From contig NZ_CP047024.1 in NCBI RefSeq assembly GCF_009796745.1, positions 496,001 to 560,000 of the forward strand: 64,000 bases of DNA, read 5' to 3'. Made by a program: the position numbers and the translations under genes. This DNA is from Paraglaciecola sp. L1A13. Its GTDB lineage: Bacteria; Pseudomonadota; Gammaproteobacteria; Enterobacterales; Alteromonadaceae. The notes beneath the pieces were generated by a model. It had not been told where the DNA came from, did not search any database, and was given only the letters and a program-made list of their open reading frames with translations. Shown in pieces: positions 29,009 to 38,822 of this stretch (position 1 is the stretch's first letter; the number at the start of each line of letters is the position of its first letter).

Positions 29009-29130
29009 GTTCAAACCGGTCTATTCTACCCACGATACCTATACTTAATTATCACCCTAAAAAATAATCTGCTTTAGTTGTTCTTGTTAGTCTAAATCAA
29101 CGATGGTTGATTTATATTCAGGAGTATTTG

Positions 29131-29913
29131 ATGCTGGAAAATTTGTTTTCAATGCAGGGCAAAGTATGCGTGGTTACTGGTGGATCGCGCGGTTTAGGTG
29201 CTTTTATGGCGCAGGGCTTTTTAGAAGCCGGTGCCAAACGCGTTTATATTACTGCTCGCAAGGCGCAGGCATGTTTGGACACGGCCAAAGAATTGAGTAA
29301 GTTTGGCGACTGTGTCGCGCTGGTGGGCGATGTCGCCACAAGTGAAGGCGTGATGGACCTAGTGAAGCAAATCAATGAGCGTGAGCAACATATTGATGTA
29401 TTAGTGAATAACGCAGGGACCGCTTGGGGCGCACCTTTTGGTCAGTTCCCTGAGAAGGGGTGGGACAAAGTAATGGATCTCAACGTGAAGAGCCCGTTCT
29501 TTTTGACTCAAGCACTGATGCCACTGCTGGAAAAAAATGCGACGAGTGAGAATACATCAGCGGTCATTAATATTGGCTCTATTGCGGGTATTGTTGGTAA
29601 TGGACTGGATAACTTCAGCTATGCCGTTTCTAAGACAGCAATTCATCAAATGACGCGTGTATTGGCTAATGAACTGGTGGGTAAGCACATTCGCGTCAAT
29701 GCGATTGCTCCAGGACGTTTTTATTCAAAGATGACCGAGTTTTTAAGCGAAGATAAAGAAGCATTCGAAGAAGAGTTACAGTCTATTCCTATGCGTCGCT
29801 GGGGAGAAGCGTCTGATATTGCTGGCGTAGCTGTTATGTTAGCAAGCCGGGCTAGCGCGTTTATGACTGGGCAGATATTACCGATTGATGGCGGCACCAC
29901 ACTCGTTAACTAA
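29131..29913 (+). CDS. Short-chain dehydrogenase/reductase
   Basis: From the ATG at 29131 the protein is 260 residues. It has the Rossmann cofactor motif T-G-G-S-R-G-L-G, N-N-A-G and the catalytic S...Y-x-x-x-K (FSYAVSKTAIH). The tail with FMTGQILPIDGGTTL is typical of classical SDRs. I chose this start because AGGAG lies six bases before it; an upstream ATG at 29107 would add eight residues. Substrate is unknown. It stands between lgt and dps and ends at a strong terminator. Confidence 0.92.
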   Translation: MLENLFSMQGKVCVVTGGSRGLGAFMAQGFLEAGAKRVYITARKAQACLDTAKELSKFGDCVALVGDVATSEGVMDLVKQINEREQHIDVLVNNAGTAWGAPFGQFPEKGWDKVMDLNVKSPFFLTQALMPLLEKNATSENTSAVINIGSIAGIVGNGLDNFSYAVSKTAIHQMTRVLANELVGKHIRVNAIAPGRFYSKMTEFLSEDKEAFEEELQSIPMRRWGEASDIAGVAVMLASRASAFMTGQILPIDGGTTLVN

Positions 29914-29935
29914 TTTTCTCGGTTATATGCAAAAG

Positions 29936-29962
29936 AAGGGCTAGTAAACTAGCCCTTTTTTA
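29936..29962. terminator. Bidirectional terminator
   Basis: A 9-bp perfect stem (29936-29944 with 29949-29957, loop TAAA) with a T-run lies between the convergent SDR and dps genes. Confidence 0.9.
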
Positions 29963-29975
29963 AACTGATTGGTAT

Positions 29976-30446
29976 TTACTTTCTTGTTGCGCGTAACATC
30001 CAAGAGGTCTTTTCATGGATACGCATGCGGTCAGATACTAACGCCGCAGTAGATTCATCATCACCCGCCTGAGCTAATTTCAATACTTCTCGTGAGGTTT
30101 TCACGACTTGTTCATGACCTTTTGTTAGCAGGTCAACCATTTCTGAGGCTTCTGGCACACCGTCAACTTCTTTGATAGAGCTTAGTTTTGCGAATTCTTT
30201 ATACGTGCCTGGGGCCGCTATGTCTAAGGTACGAATACGTTCAGCAATGTCGTCTACTGCTGTGGCAAGCTCAGTGTATTGCTCTTCAAACATTAAATGC
30301 AATTCACGAAATTGTGGGCCAGTCACATTCCAATGGAAATTATGGGTTTGTAGATACAAAGTATAAGTATCTGCCAACAAAGCTTTTAGTCCGTCAGCAA
30401 TCTTCAATCTGTCTGCTTCATTGATACCGATATTGATGGTCGTCAT
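29976..30446 (-). CDS. dps: Dps-family ferritin-like DNA-protection protein
   Basis: The 156-residue protein forms dodecamers that oxidise and store iron and protect DNA. The inter-subunit ferroxidase ligands have the exact Dps spacing: H38, H50, D65 and E69. The N-terminal tail is short and not lysine-rich, so DNA binding may be weak. AGGGAGAT lies before the ATG. Dps genes are often under RpoS or OxyR, but no site is assigned here. Confidence 0.94.
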   Translation of the reverse strand: MTTINIGINEADRLKIADGLKALLADTYTLYLQTHNFHWNVTGPQFRELHLMFEEQYTELATAVDDIAERIRTLDIAAPGTYKEFAKLSSIKEVDGVPEASEMVDLLTKGHEQVVKTSREVLKLAQAGDDESTAALVSDRMRIHEKTSWMLRATRK

Positions 30447-30720
30447 ATTTATCTCCCTAAGGTCAGTTATTAAAATGCACAGAAATTAAAATTGTTGTCT
30501 TTATATAGGTGATATATGTGTCGTTTGCAGGGGCTTTACAAGGGGGAATGTGAAAAATAATACCTGTGAAATGTCTTTTTCATAAAGCGCATTAATTACT
30601 TATCGTTTAGATAAATTCTAGAATGATATTATATTTTTTGATTGCTAACATAAATACATGACAATTTTATGAACAAAAACTGCGCGGTAATTGTATAATA
30701 TTCCATCTAGGAGTTTTTAT

Positions 30721-31353
30721 ATGCATTTGCTACGTTGGTCTGAGCTGACCGTTCTATTTTTATGTACCCCGCTGTTAATATTGTTCCTCGTCTCAGACTA
30801 CGACACTTGGTTGATGCCATTATTGATTTTGATGGGGGGTTATTGTCTGTGGTTACTGTGGAGAGACGTCGACTTCAAACGTTTTCGCCTGTTTAATACC
30901 CATGATTTTTGGATGCATATTCGCGCGTCCTTAAAACTCTTCGTGCCAGCGGCTATCGCGCTCGGGTTGCTAGTGTATTATTTTGCACCACAAATTCTAT
31001 TTAAATTGCCCAGAGAAGATCTCCAGTTTTGGTTGATAACTTTGGCTATTTATCCAATTATTTCGGTTATTCCACAAGAGCTAATCTTTAGAACGTTCTT
31101 TTTTCATCGGTATAAAGGCATTATCCCCTCGAAAAATATACGCTGGGCTCTGAGTACGTTGAGTTTCTCTCTTGCTCATGTGGTTTACGGAAACTGGATA
31201 GCAGTCGGCTTATCAGGTATTGGTGGGGTGCTTTTTGGATATCGCTATATGCAATCACGTTCAACATTAGTTGTTGTTATTGAGCACTCTCTGTGGGGTT
31301 CATATTTATTTACCCTAGGAGTTGGCGTGTTTTTGCTGACGCAAAATATTTAA
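30721..31353 (+). CDS. CPBP-family (CAAX protease-like) intramembrane protein
   Basis: From the ATG at 30721, preceded by TAGGAG, the product is 210 residues with about six membrane segments. The CPBP/Abi catalytic motif is present as Q119-E120-L-I-F-R124, with glutamine where most members have the first glutamate of EExxxR, and a second-motif histidine H153 in SLAHVVYGNW. Members are glutamate-type intramembrane proteases or inactive relatives. An in-frame TTG at 30691 is less likely as start. Function unknown. Confidence 0.82.
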   Translation: MHLLRWSELTVLFLCTPLLILFLVSDYDTWLMPLLILMGGYCLWLLWRDVDFKRFRLFNTHDFWMHIRASLKLFVPAAIALGLLVYYFAPQILFKLPREDLQFWLITLAIYPIISVIPQELIFRTFFFHRYKGIIPSKNIRWALSTLSFSLAHVVYGNWIAVGLSGIGGVLFGYRYMQSRSTLVVVIEHSLWGSYLFTLGVGVFLLTQNI

Positions 31354-31617
31354 CCGTGCTAAACAATATCGCTCTACAAAAAATATATTCAAAGCATCTC
31401 CATTGTTAATGCCTGGTTAGTATTACGTGAATTAATAGTTAAATTCGCTATTGGTGAAACTTTAATATTGGTTAGTTGTACGATTTTACCGCAAAGTAGC
31501 TGCATTTTATCGACTAATACTGACATTTTCTTAACAAAAGCTATATTATCCGCTTCCTAATTTTTGGACAGACTCTACGCTTATCCTTTGCGGTTATTCG
31601 AGTCATAGAGAGAACAT

Positions 31618-32910
31618 ATGAAATTAAATAAAATCCTTTTAGCGGCAGGTTTAAGCACCTTATCATTGAACTCCTTCGCTGCTGCCTTTCAACTATCAGA
31701 GCACAGTGCTTCTGGTTTAGGGCGGGCCTTTGCTGGTGACGCCGCAATCGCTGAAAATGCCTCTGTTGTTGCCCGTAACCCAGCTTTGATGTCACAGTTT
31801 AGCGAGAATCAATTGTCTGTTGTTGGTACATATATTGTTCCTGATGTGAGCCTGACGGGCGAGAGCGCACCAGAATATTCTAGTGCCGCTGGGTTAGACG
31901 ATGACAGTATTGCCCCCGAAGCCTTTGTACCTGCTACTTACTTTGTTATGCCTATTGATGACAAATTCGCCGTGGGATTTGGTCTATTCTCAAATTTCGG
32001 ACTTGCTACAGAGTTTGATGAAGATTATGCGGCGGGACAGTTAGCGGGTAAAACTGAAATTGTGACCATCAATTTTAACAGCAGTGTTTCCTATAAGCTA
32101 AATGATCGCTTAACGGTTGCTGGTGGATTAAATGTTATTTATGCCGATGCAACGATTACCCGTCACTTAGGGGATTTCAGTAACGCCTTAGCTGCTAATG
32201 GTATAACTGTGCCTGCTAGTACGTTGGCTGTTGACTTAGAAGGCGATGACTACGGTTACGGATATAACTTAGGCGTAGCTTACGATATTGATGAAAACTC
32301 TCGCTTCGGATTCCATTACCGCAGTAAAGTTGATATCACCTTTGACGGTACGTATACCAATGAATTACCGCTTATCCCTAGCGTATTTCCCAATGGTCAG
32401 GCCGGTGAATCACAACCAGGTACAGTAAATATAGAATTACCTGCGATAGCTGAATTTTCAGGTAGTCATAAGTTAGACGAAAAATGGGGTCTTCATTACA
32501 GCGTAATGTGGACCCACTGGAGCAGTTTTGAGCGTTTAGAAGCGTACGTTCCTAGCCAAGAAGATCCTATTTTTGAAAAAGAAGAAAACTTTTCTGATAG
32601 CTTCCGTTACGCCATTGGTACCGATTACCAGTTAAATGCAAAAGTGAAATTGCGTGCTGGTATTGCTTACGACGAAACACCTACTGACTCTCAGTTGTTG
32701 TCAATTTCAATCCCTGATACCAATCGTTTGTGGTTAAGCGCCGGCGCAAACTACTTACTTGATGACAGTTCATCGATTGACTTAGGATTAAGCATTGTTC
32801 GTGGTCAAGATCGCACGTTTACTGAAGCAGATGATGCGGGTGGTGAGTGGGAGTTTAGTAGTGAAGGCAACGCTTTTATTTTAGCAGCCCAGTATAACTA
32901 CGCATTCTAA
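31618..32910 (+). CDS. FadL/OmpP1-type outer-membrane transporter
   Basis: The 430-residue protein has a signal peptide cut near residue 22 (NSFAAA). The mature N-terminus AFQLSEHSASGLGRAFAGDAA is the FadL/TodX hallmark, forming the hatch region. Repeated amphipathic strands follow, ending in aromatic YNYAF as expected for a beta-barrel. FadL proteins take up long-chain fatty acids or hydrophobic compounds. The acyl-CoA ligase and enoyl-CoA hydratase at 56.8-59.3 kb could process imports, but this link is inference. Confidence 0.93.
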   Translation: MKLNKILLAAGLSTLSLNSFAAAFQLSEHSASGLGRAFAGDAAIAENASVVARNPALMSQFSENQLSVVGTYIVPDVSLTGESAPEYSSAAGLDDDSIAPEAFVPATYFVMPIDDKFAVGFGLFSNFGLATEFDEDYAAGQLAGKTEIVTINFNSSVSYKLNDRLTVAGGLNVIYADATITRHLGDFSNALAANGITVPASTLAVDLEGDDYGYGYNLGVAYDIDENSRFGFHYRSKVDITFDGTYTNELPLIPSVFPNGQAGESQPGTVNIELPAIAEFSGSHKLDEKWGLHYSVMWTHWSSFERLEAYVPSQEDPIFEKEENFSDSFRYAIGTDYQLNAKVKLRAGIAYDETPTDSQLLSISIPDTNRLWLSAGANYLLDDSSSIDLGLSIVRGQDRTFTEADDAGGEWEFSSEGNAFILAAQYNYAF

Positions 32911-32926
32911 GCTTATCAGCTACTAC

Positions 32927-32967
32927 AAAAACCAGCTTCGAGTCGTTACTTAAAGCTGGTTTTTTTA
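32927..32967 (+). terminator. Rho-independent terminator after fadL-like gene
   Basis: A 12-bp stem (32927-32938 with 32953-32964) ends in a T-run. It also borders the stop of the convergent EamA gene. Confidence 0.85.
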
Positions 32968-33843
32968 TGCCAAAATAACAAATATCGCACCGACAAGTAT
33001 CATTCCTAAACCCAACTTATCTGAACGTTGTAATTTTTCTCTGAACCATTTTGCTGAAATCAGTAGAGTAAAGAAAATCTCTACTTGCCCCAAGGTTTTC
33101 ACTAAAGCCACTGTTTCCAAACTCATCGCGGTGAACCAACCAATCGAACCTACAAAACTACAAAAGCTAATGACAAATACCAGTTTGGGCCTTGCCCATA
33201 GTGCGCGCAGAGTAATGGGTCTGCGGATTAGTAGCCACACCAGCATGATAATGGTTTGTACGAGTAAAACCCAAAACAACACATAACCCGCACCTAGTAA
33301 AAACGGCAGCTTCGTCATTAAGCTAGCTTCACGTACCAAAAGCGTTGTAAATGCGAAACATAGCCCGCTAGCTAGGCCTATTATCAGCGTTGGCCATGAT
33401 ATATTTCTCATGCCTTTTGGCACACTCATTAGCCATACGGCAATCCCACCGATAAGTACGCCAATCCAAGCTATATAAGATAGCGGCGCCGCAAAGAATA
33501 ACGCCCCTAAAACGGCTGCAATAACGGCTTCACTTTTAGCTAAGCCAACGCCCATGGCAAAATTACGTAGACGAAATAACGTAACCATTAAAGCTGTGGC
33601 AAATATCTGTGATATTGCCCCGAGAATGATAATTAGATAAAAATGCCATTCCATTAGGGGGATCTCAGTATCACCATAATAGAACAGAAGAGATACGTAG
33701 ATAGCCGCCATAGGAACGGCGAGTATAAAGCGCGCAAGAGTAACGCCTAATGTGTCAACGTCAGCACTCAAACGTTTTTGAAATGCATTTCGCCAAGACT
33801 GCATAAATGCAGCCATTAACGTAAACGGGATCCACAAACTCAT
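32965..33843 (-). CDS. EamA-family (DMT) transporter
   Basis: The 292-residue protein has ten hydrophobic segments in two repeats, the EamA arrangement of drug/metabolite transporters. The N-terminus SLWIPFTLMAAFMQSWRNAFQK and the C-terminal KWFREKLQRSDKLGLGMILVG resemble inner-membrane exporters of amino acids or metabolites. Substrate is unknown. Confidence 0.9.
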   Translation of the reverse strand: MSLWIPFTLMAAFMQSWRNAFQKRLSADVDTLGVTLARFILAVPMAAIYVSLLFYYGDTEIPLMEWHFYLIIILGAISQIFATALMVTLFRLRNFAMGVGLAKSEAVIAAVLGALFFAAPLSYIAWIGVLIGGIAVWLMSVPKGMRNISWPTLIIGLASGLCFAFTTLLVREASLMTKLPFLLGAGYVLFWVLLVQTIIMLVWLLIRRPITLRALWARPKLVFVISFCSFVGSIGWFTAMSLETVALVKTLGQVEIFFTLLISAKWFREKLQRSDKLGLGMILVGAIFVILA

Positions 33844-33952
33844 ATTCGATGCCTAAAATTTTGTGCGTGGTCAACTTTAGCGGGTAAAAATATGCAGTTT
33901 TCAGGAGGTGCTGCTAAGAAAACGCCTTTTTATCTAAAGTGATTAGTAATTT

Positions 33953-34804
33953 TTATACTGAGAAAGGGTACTTGATAGCCGGATGGTGCTCATAGCCCTC
34001 TATACTAAAGTCATCCATAGTGACCCAGGTTTCCAAGTCTTTTAGTGACTTAATCTCTGGATTAATAATGAGCTTTGGTATGGCCAGTGGTTCACGTGCC
34101 AACTGGACATCGCGCATCAGTTCAAGTTGATCTTCATAAATATGTGCATTAACTATCTTATGGTATGCCATACCAGCTTTCTTGCCCGTAATCTGAGCTA
34201 CGATGGCCAGAAGGAAATAGACTTGTACCATATTGAAATTCAGACCTAGAGGCACGTCGCAACTACGCTGTGTACTATTTAAATATAAAGTATCGCCCAG
34301 TAAGGAAAAGTGATGGCTGTACATGCACGGACGAAGGCAGCCCATATGAAAAGCCCCAGGGTGATAAAAGGTGAGAATTTCACCACGATCATCAATGCCG
34401 TTTTTCAGGTCGTGCACAATTTTGGCCAACAAATCGATACTCCCACCATCGGGTTTGGGAAAGTTTCGTCCTATTTTGCCATAAATTAATCCGCAGTCGT
34501 CGTCACCTTTACGATAGGGATTATTCAACCAAGCTTCGTTTTCATTGGCATTTGCATCCCATGTTGACGTGCCTATTTTTCGAAAATCTGCAGCGTTATC
34601 GTAGCCGCGAATGTAGCCAATCATTTCAGCTATCGCTGACTTATAAAAGCTTTTACGGGTCGTAACCAGCGGGAACTCACCATTTGCAACATCATAACTG
34701 AGATCGGCGTTGATGACCGTCAGACATTTTTTACCGGTTCTTTCATTATTTACCCATATGCCATCGTCGACTATGCGTCGGCATAAATCCAGATATTGTT
34801 TCAT
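33953..34804 (-). CDS. thyA: Thymidylate synthase
   Basis: The 283-residue enzyme methylates dUMP to dTMP with methylene-tetrahydrofolate. The catalytic cysteine is C160 in RPCMYSHHF, and R180-S-C-D then PLGLNFN bind substrate and phosphate. It is longer than E. coli ThyA (264) and has PCM where E. coli has PCH, features of the divergent ThyA subgroup I associate with Vibrio and Shewanella. It is inverted and separated from lgt, its common neighbour. Confidence 0.96.
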   Translation of the reverse strand: MKQYLDLCRRIVDDGIWVNNERTGKKCLTVINADLSYDVANGEFPLVTTRKSFYKSAIAEMIGYIRGYDNAADFRKIGTSTWDANANENEAWLNNPYRKGDDDCGLIYGKIGRNFPKPDGGSIDLLAKIVHDLKNGIDDRGEILTFYHPGAFHMGCLRPCMYSHHFSLLGDTLYLNSTQRSCDVPLGLNFNMVQVYFLLAIVAQITGKKAGMAYHKIVNAHIYEDQLELMRDVQLAREPLAIPKLIINPEIKSLKDLETWVTMDDFSIEGYEHHPAIKYPFSV

Positions 34805-35035
34805 AACGTTTGGCGACCACTCATTTAGAAATTACTGGCGATATTTTAGCAGATTATAAGCATTTGTTGGCTCGAAATTATGAGTCTTAATCATGAATAC
34901 TTTGAACTAAGGTCTGCTTGTGGAAAAAGCCGATTAACCTTAAGATTAATGGATTCGTTTTATACATCACTGCGCAAAAAATTTTCCTTATCTGGCTTAA
35001 ATGTTCAGGCTTTAACTACGGAATCGGTACTTTAT

Positions 35036-36052
35036 ATGACAACGTCAGTTCTTATTTGTGATGACTCCGCTTTTGCTCGTCGGCAGATGGCTCGTTCTAT
35101 CCCTGACGGATGGGATGTGGAAATGCACTTTGCTGAAAACGGCAAAGAAGCAATAGAGTTTATAGAGCAAGGTAAAGGCGATGTTATGTTTTTAGACTTG
35201 AATATGCCGGTGATGGATGGTTACCAAACAATGCAAGTTGTTAAGGATCAAGACTTACCCACCATGGTGATTGTTGTCTCAGGTGATGTTCAGCCAGAAG
35301 CGCACAAAAAAATGTTAGCGTTGGGGGCGATTGCGTTTATCGGCAAACCCGTCGATAACCAAAAGCTGTGTGACATTCTGCGTCAATATGGCATTTACGC
35401 GGGAAAGCCAAGTGCCCAAGCGCGCAAGGATAATTTCGCGGTCATTGAATCCCACAGTCAAGGGGCTGAACTCGATGCTTATCGAGAAATGGCCAATGTC
35501 GCCATGGGGCGAGCTGGTGAACAATTGGCTAAGTTACTCGGGGAGTTTATTCGGTTACCTATTCCAAACGTAAATCTTATTACCCATAACGAATTGCATA
35601 TGGCGATTTCTGATGTGAAGAATAGTGATAGTATATCTGCTGTATCCCATGGTTTTATTGGTGCAGGCATTAATGGTGAAGCATTAGTGCTGTTTGATGA
35701 TGCAAATTTTGTCAACATGGGTAAGCTGCTCAAATACAGCCAAAAAAGCTCAATATCAGAATTTGAATTAGAAGTGTTGATGGATATTTCTAATATTTTG
35801 GTTGCGGCATGTTTGAATGCCTTATCAGAGCAGCTGAATGTCAGCTTTAGTCATAATCATCCCATTATTTTGGGACGCCATTGCGATATCGATCAAGTAC
35901 TTGAAAATAACAGCCAGCGATGGGATAAAATTTTAGCAATTGAAATTGCCTACGCAATTAACTCACAAGATATCCAATTTGATCTGTTGCTGTTATTTCC
36001 AGGTCATGCCATGGAATTGGTTTACGATAAATTGCTCAAAACCTCACTTTAG
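35036..36052 (+). CDS. Response regulator with CheC-like phosphatase domain
   Basis: From the ATG at 35036 the protein is 338 residues. The N-terminal receiver has D9-D10, phospho-acceptor D54 in FLDLNMP, S82 and K104. The C-terminal part (about 150-338) resembles CheC/CheX phosphatases, with ELEVLMDISNILVAACLNAL carrying the E...N active-site pattern. CheC-type domains dephosphorylate response regulators, so the protein may tune itself or a CheY. It starts a two-gene unit with a diguanylate cyclase 11 bases downstream. An upstream frame extension to 34880 is unlike a receiver. Confidence 0.9.
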   Translation: MTTSVLICDDSAFARRQMARSIPDGWDVEMHFAENGKEAIEFIEQGKGDVMFLDLNMPVMDGYQTMQVVKDQDLPTMVIVVSGDVQPEAHKKMLALGAIAFIGKPVDNQKLCDILRQYGIYAGKPSAQARKDNFAVIESHSQGAELDAYREMANVAMGRAGEQLAKLLGEFIRLPIPNVNLITHNELHMAISDVKNSDSISAVSHGFIGAGINGEALVLFDDANFVNMGKLLKYSQKSSISEFELEVLMDISNILVAACLNALSEQLNVSFSHNHPIILGRHCDIDQVLENNSQRWDKILAIEIAYAINSQDIQFDLLLLFPGHAMELVYDKLLKTSL

Positions 36053-36063
36053 GAGTCTGGTCT

Positions 36064-37014
36064 GTGCGGGACACAAACGACATAGCAGAAATGCATTGGA
36101 AGCATGATTTACTAGGCTCTATTGAGGTTGGTATTGTGGTGGTAGACCGTGATTACCGTGTAGTGGTTTGGAATCAATTTATGGAAAATCACAGTAGTAT
36201 CGTTCCGAGTATGATCCGTGGGAAATCGCTGTTCGATAGTTTTTCTGAAATAGATGAGAACTGGTTGCGAGCTAAAGCTGAGCCTGTATTCTCACTGAAA
36301 AGTCCGGTTTTTGTCATTTGGGAACAACGCCCTTATTTATTTCACTTTGGTGCCAATAGACCGATTACTTCACCTTCCAAATTCATGTATCAAAATATCA
36401 CTATTTTTCCTCTTGCTTCGTTATCTGGTCATGTTGATCAGATGTGTATAATTGTATATGACGTGACTGATCAAGCAGTAAGCAAGAAAGCAGTTGATGC
36501 GCTAAACATTAAATTGGAGCAGTTAAGTCGAGTAGACGGTTTAACTGAAATTTTTAATCGCCGTTATTGGGAAGAGCAACTCAGTAGAGAATTTAAGCGA
36601 AACATGCGCAGTCCAGGAAATTCATCGGTCATCATGTTGGATATCGATCATTTTAAAAAAATTAATGATACCTATGGTCACCCTGCGGGCGATGAAGTTA
36701 TTCGCCAATTGGCAAAATTAATCAGCCATGTCTCTAGGGAGACGGACATCTGCGGTCGATATGGAGGAGAGGAGTTCACAATCTTGCTGCCCGATACTGC
36801 TGCGGAAAATGTCATGGTACTTGCCCAACGTATACGTCAGTCGGTTGAAAAGCTAACAATAGAGTATGAACAACAAAGTATTTCCTTTACAGTCAGTGTA
36901 GGGATAGCCCAATTTGATCCTGCATTTGAACAACATACGCAGTGGTTAGAGCGAGTAGATAAGGCCCTATACCAAGCAAAAACGGGCGGCCGCAATCAAG
37001 TGGTTATTGCCTAG
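36064..37014 (+). CDS. PAS-GGDEF diguanylate cyclase
   Basis: The 316-residue protein has an N-terminal PAS-type sensor (about 12-135) and a GGDEF domain. The active motif is GGEEF at 234-238. The inhibitory I-site R225-E-T-D228 lies exactly five residues upstream, so it probably makes cyclic di-GMP with product feedback. It starts at GTG after AGGAG. It is coupled with the receiver-CheC protein, which suggests a joint switch for motility or surface behaviour. Confidence 0.94.
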   Translation: MRDTNDIAEMHWKHDLLGSIEVGIVVVDRDYRVVVWNQFMENHSSIVPSMIRGKSLFDSFSEIDENWLRAKAEPVFSLKSPVFVIWEQRPYLFHFGANRPITSPSKFMYQNITIFPLASLSGHVDQMCIIVYDVTDQAVSKKAVDALNIKLEQLSRVDGLTEIFNRRYWEEQLSREFKRNMRSPGNSSVIMLDIDHFKKINDTYGHPAGDEVIRQLAKLISHVSRETDICGRYGGEEFTILLPDTAAENVMVLAQRIRQSVEKLTIEYEQQSISFTVSVGIAQFDPAFEQHTQWLERVDKALYQAKTGGRNQVVIA

Positions 37015-37060
37015 TTTAGCCAATATCGTCACACTATAATTATAAGAAAACGCAGTTGCT

Positions 37061-38305
37061 ATGAATAATAAAACGTTACGCCAGGCGTTATTAAATAAAC
37101 GCATGCTCATTTGTATTTGCACTGGCTTTTCCTCCGGTCTCCCCTTGTATTTACTGATCCAATTTGTACCTGCTTGGCTGCGCTCTGCAGACATCGATCT
37201 GTCTACGATTGGGTTAATTAACCTAGTACTTTTTCCTTACACGTGGAAGTTTATATGGTCTCCGGTGATGGACCGTTTCGTGGTCCCATTTTTAGGTCGG
37301 CGACGGGGATGGATGTTTATCACCCAAATTGCACTTATCCTATTGATGAGCCTATTGTCTTTCTACGACCCTGCCACGGAAATCAGTCACATTATCGTTA
37401 TTGTTGCGGCTATTGCATTTTTCAGTGCAAGCCAAGATATCGTCATTGATGCCTATCGACGGGAATTATTACCCGATGATGAACTGGGGGCAGGTAACGG
37501 GTTTTACGCTCAAGCCTATCGCATATCGTCTTTTGTACCCGGTTCATTGGCGATGATTTTGGCCGGTTTTTATCCTTGGTCAGTGGCTCATTTGAGCATC
37601 GCAGTCTTTATGCTGGTTGGCTTGGTCACAACTTTGATGATAGATGAAACCTCTAAAGCTGGGGATGAACCCAAAACATTACGCTCAGCTGTGGTTGAGC
37701 CGTTTGTAGAGTTTTTCCAGCGTCAAGGCTGGCAACAAGCCGTACTTATTCTATTGTTCATCATGTTTTATAAGTTAGGCGATAGTATGGCGACTGCGCT
37801 GGAAACGCCGTTCTTTTTAGATATGGGGTTTTCCACTGTTGAAATTGGGTCAATAGCCAAAATTGCCAAAACCATAGGAGCGACTGCTGGCACGATATTA
37901 GGTGGGATCATAATGGTTAAGTTGGGGATTAATCGCAGCTTATGGATTTTTGGCGTTTTTCAACTGATCTCCATTTTGGGTTACGTGATGCTATCTATGG
38001 TGGGTTATAACCATCTCGTTTTAGCAGTAGCCAGCGGCTTTGAGTACTTTGGAGTGGGCTTAGGTTCAGTTGCTTTAATTGCATTTATGGCTAAATCAAC
38101 CAACCGACATTTTACCGCTACCCAATTTGCATTATTTTCCAGTATCGCATCTGTCCCTCGAACATTTGTGAGTGCGGGGACAGGCTATATTATTGAATCA
38201 ATTGGCTACACACAATTCTTTATGCTGTGCTTTGTGTGCGCTTTGCCTGGCATGGCTATGCTGTTGAAAATAGCCCCTTGGAATACTAAAGCCAGCGAAT
38301 CATAA
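37061..38305 (+). CDS. AmpG-like MFS transporter
   Basis: The 414-residue protein has twelve membrane segments. FSSGLPLYLL near the start, the KFIWSPVMDRF loop and RRRGWMF are typical of the AmpG/muropeptide permease branch of the major facilitator superfamily. AmpG imports anhydromuropeptides for wall recycling and beta-lactamase signalling. The ampG label is likely but not certain. No strong ribosome site is visible. Confidence 0.85.
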   Translation: MNNKTLRQALLNKRMLICICTGFSSGLPLYLLIQFVPAWLRSADIDLSTIGLINLVLFPYTWKFIWSPVMDRFVVPFLGRRRGWMFITQIALILLMSLLSFYDPATEISHIIVIVAAIAFFSASQDIVIDAYRRELLPDDELGAGNGFYAQAYRISSFVPGSLAMILAGFYPWSVAHLSIAVFMLVGLVTTLMIDETSKAGDEPKTLRSAVVEPFVEFFQRQGWQQAVLILLFIMFYKLGDSMATALETPFFLDMGFSTVEIGSIAKIAKTIGATAGTILGGIIMVKLGINRSLWIFGVFQLISILGYVMLSMVGYNHLVLAVASGFEYFGVGLGSVALIAFMAKSTNRHFTATQFALFSSIASVPRTFVSAGTGYIIESIGYTQFFMLCFVCALPGMAMLLKIAPWNTKASES

Positions 38306-38318
38306 TGCATGAAAAACG

Positions 38319-38343
38319 AGACCTTAACGAGATGTTAAGGTCT
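38319..38343. terminator. Terminator overlapping a stop codon
   Basis: A perfect 10-bp stem (38319-38328 with 38334-38343, loop GAGAT) lies just after the MFS gene and covers the stop codon of the convergent small ORF at 38335. A T-run follows on the minus strand. Confidence 0.7.
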
Positions 38344-38667
38344 AGCGCCAGAGTACTCAAAGGGGAAAGGGTAGTCTTCTTGACTCTCGAGAAAATGCAC
38401 ACACAAATCTAAGTCTCTGCGTACATTAATGTCTTCACGCAATTTCTGTTCAGGCCAAAAATGTAATTGATGCAGCACATACCAAAATACCCGTTCTCGT
38501 TGTGATATTGGCTGATTAGCGAGATGACTCACCTGAGACCATTCTTCCATGGTGTCCCAAAAGTATAGGTCTAATTCGTTGTATACTATACGGTTGTTCC
38601 AAAAAGCTCGCACAAAATACGCGAGTTGTTGAGACTTAACATTTAAGAATTTTTGTACATGGATCAC
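38335..38667 (-). CDS. Conserved-looking hypothetical protein
   Basis: This 110-residue protein starts at GTG after a GAGGG/AGG leader. It is rich in tryptophan, aromatic and charged residues (for example FWDTMEEW and RERVFWYVLHQLHFWPEQKL), suggesting a compact helical soluble protein. I do not recognise its family. It has no signal peptide or membrane segment. Its 3' end doubles as a terminator hairpin. Confidence 0.62.
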   Translation of the reverse strand: MIHVQKFLNVKSQQLAYFVRAFWNNRIVYNELDLYFWDTMEEWSQVSHLANQPISQRERVFWYVLHQLHFWPEQKLREDINVRRDLDLCVHFLESQEDYPFPFEYSGARP

Positions 38668-38822
38668 AGCCTAATACCCTCGTATTTGAAAGTCGAATTA
38701 GACAAAAGTATAGTGTTTCGAATAAATTTTGTTGGATTTTTATGCAGGAAATAGTCGACAATTTAACTATCTAGTTGATAATTAAAATGTTTTATATGGC
38801 TACTACAATGTAATGAAATGTG

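Noticed and set aside
33953..34804. PCM instead of PCH after the thymidylate synthase catalytic cysteine as a possible defect
   Set aside because: The long 283-residue ThyA subgroup of marine gammaproteobacteria carries this variant, and the rest of the active site is intact.
34880..35035. N-terminal extension of the receiver-CheC protein
   Set aside because: The added 52 residues do not resemble a receiver domain; MTTSVLICDD at 35036 is a normal receiver start.
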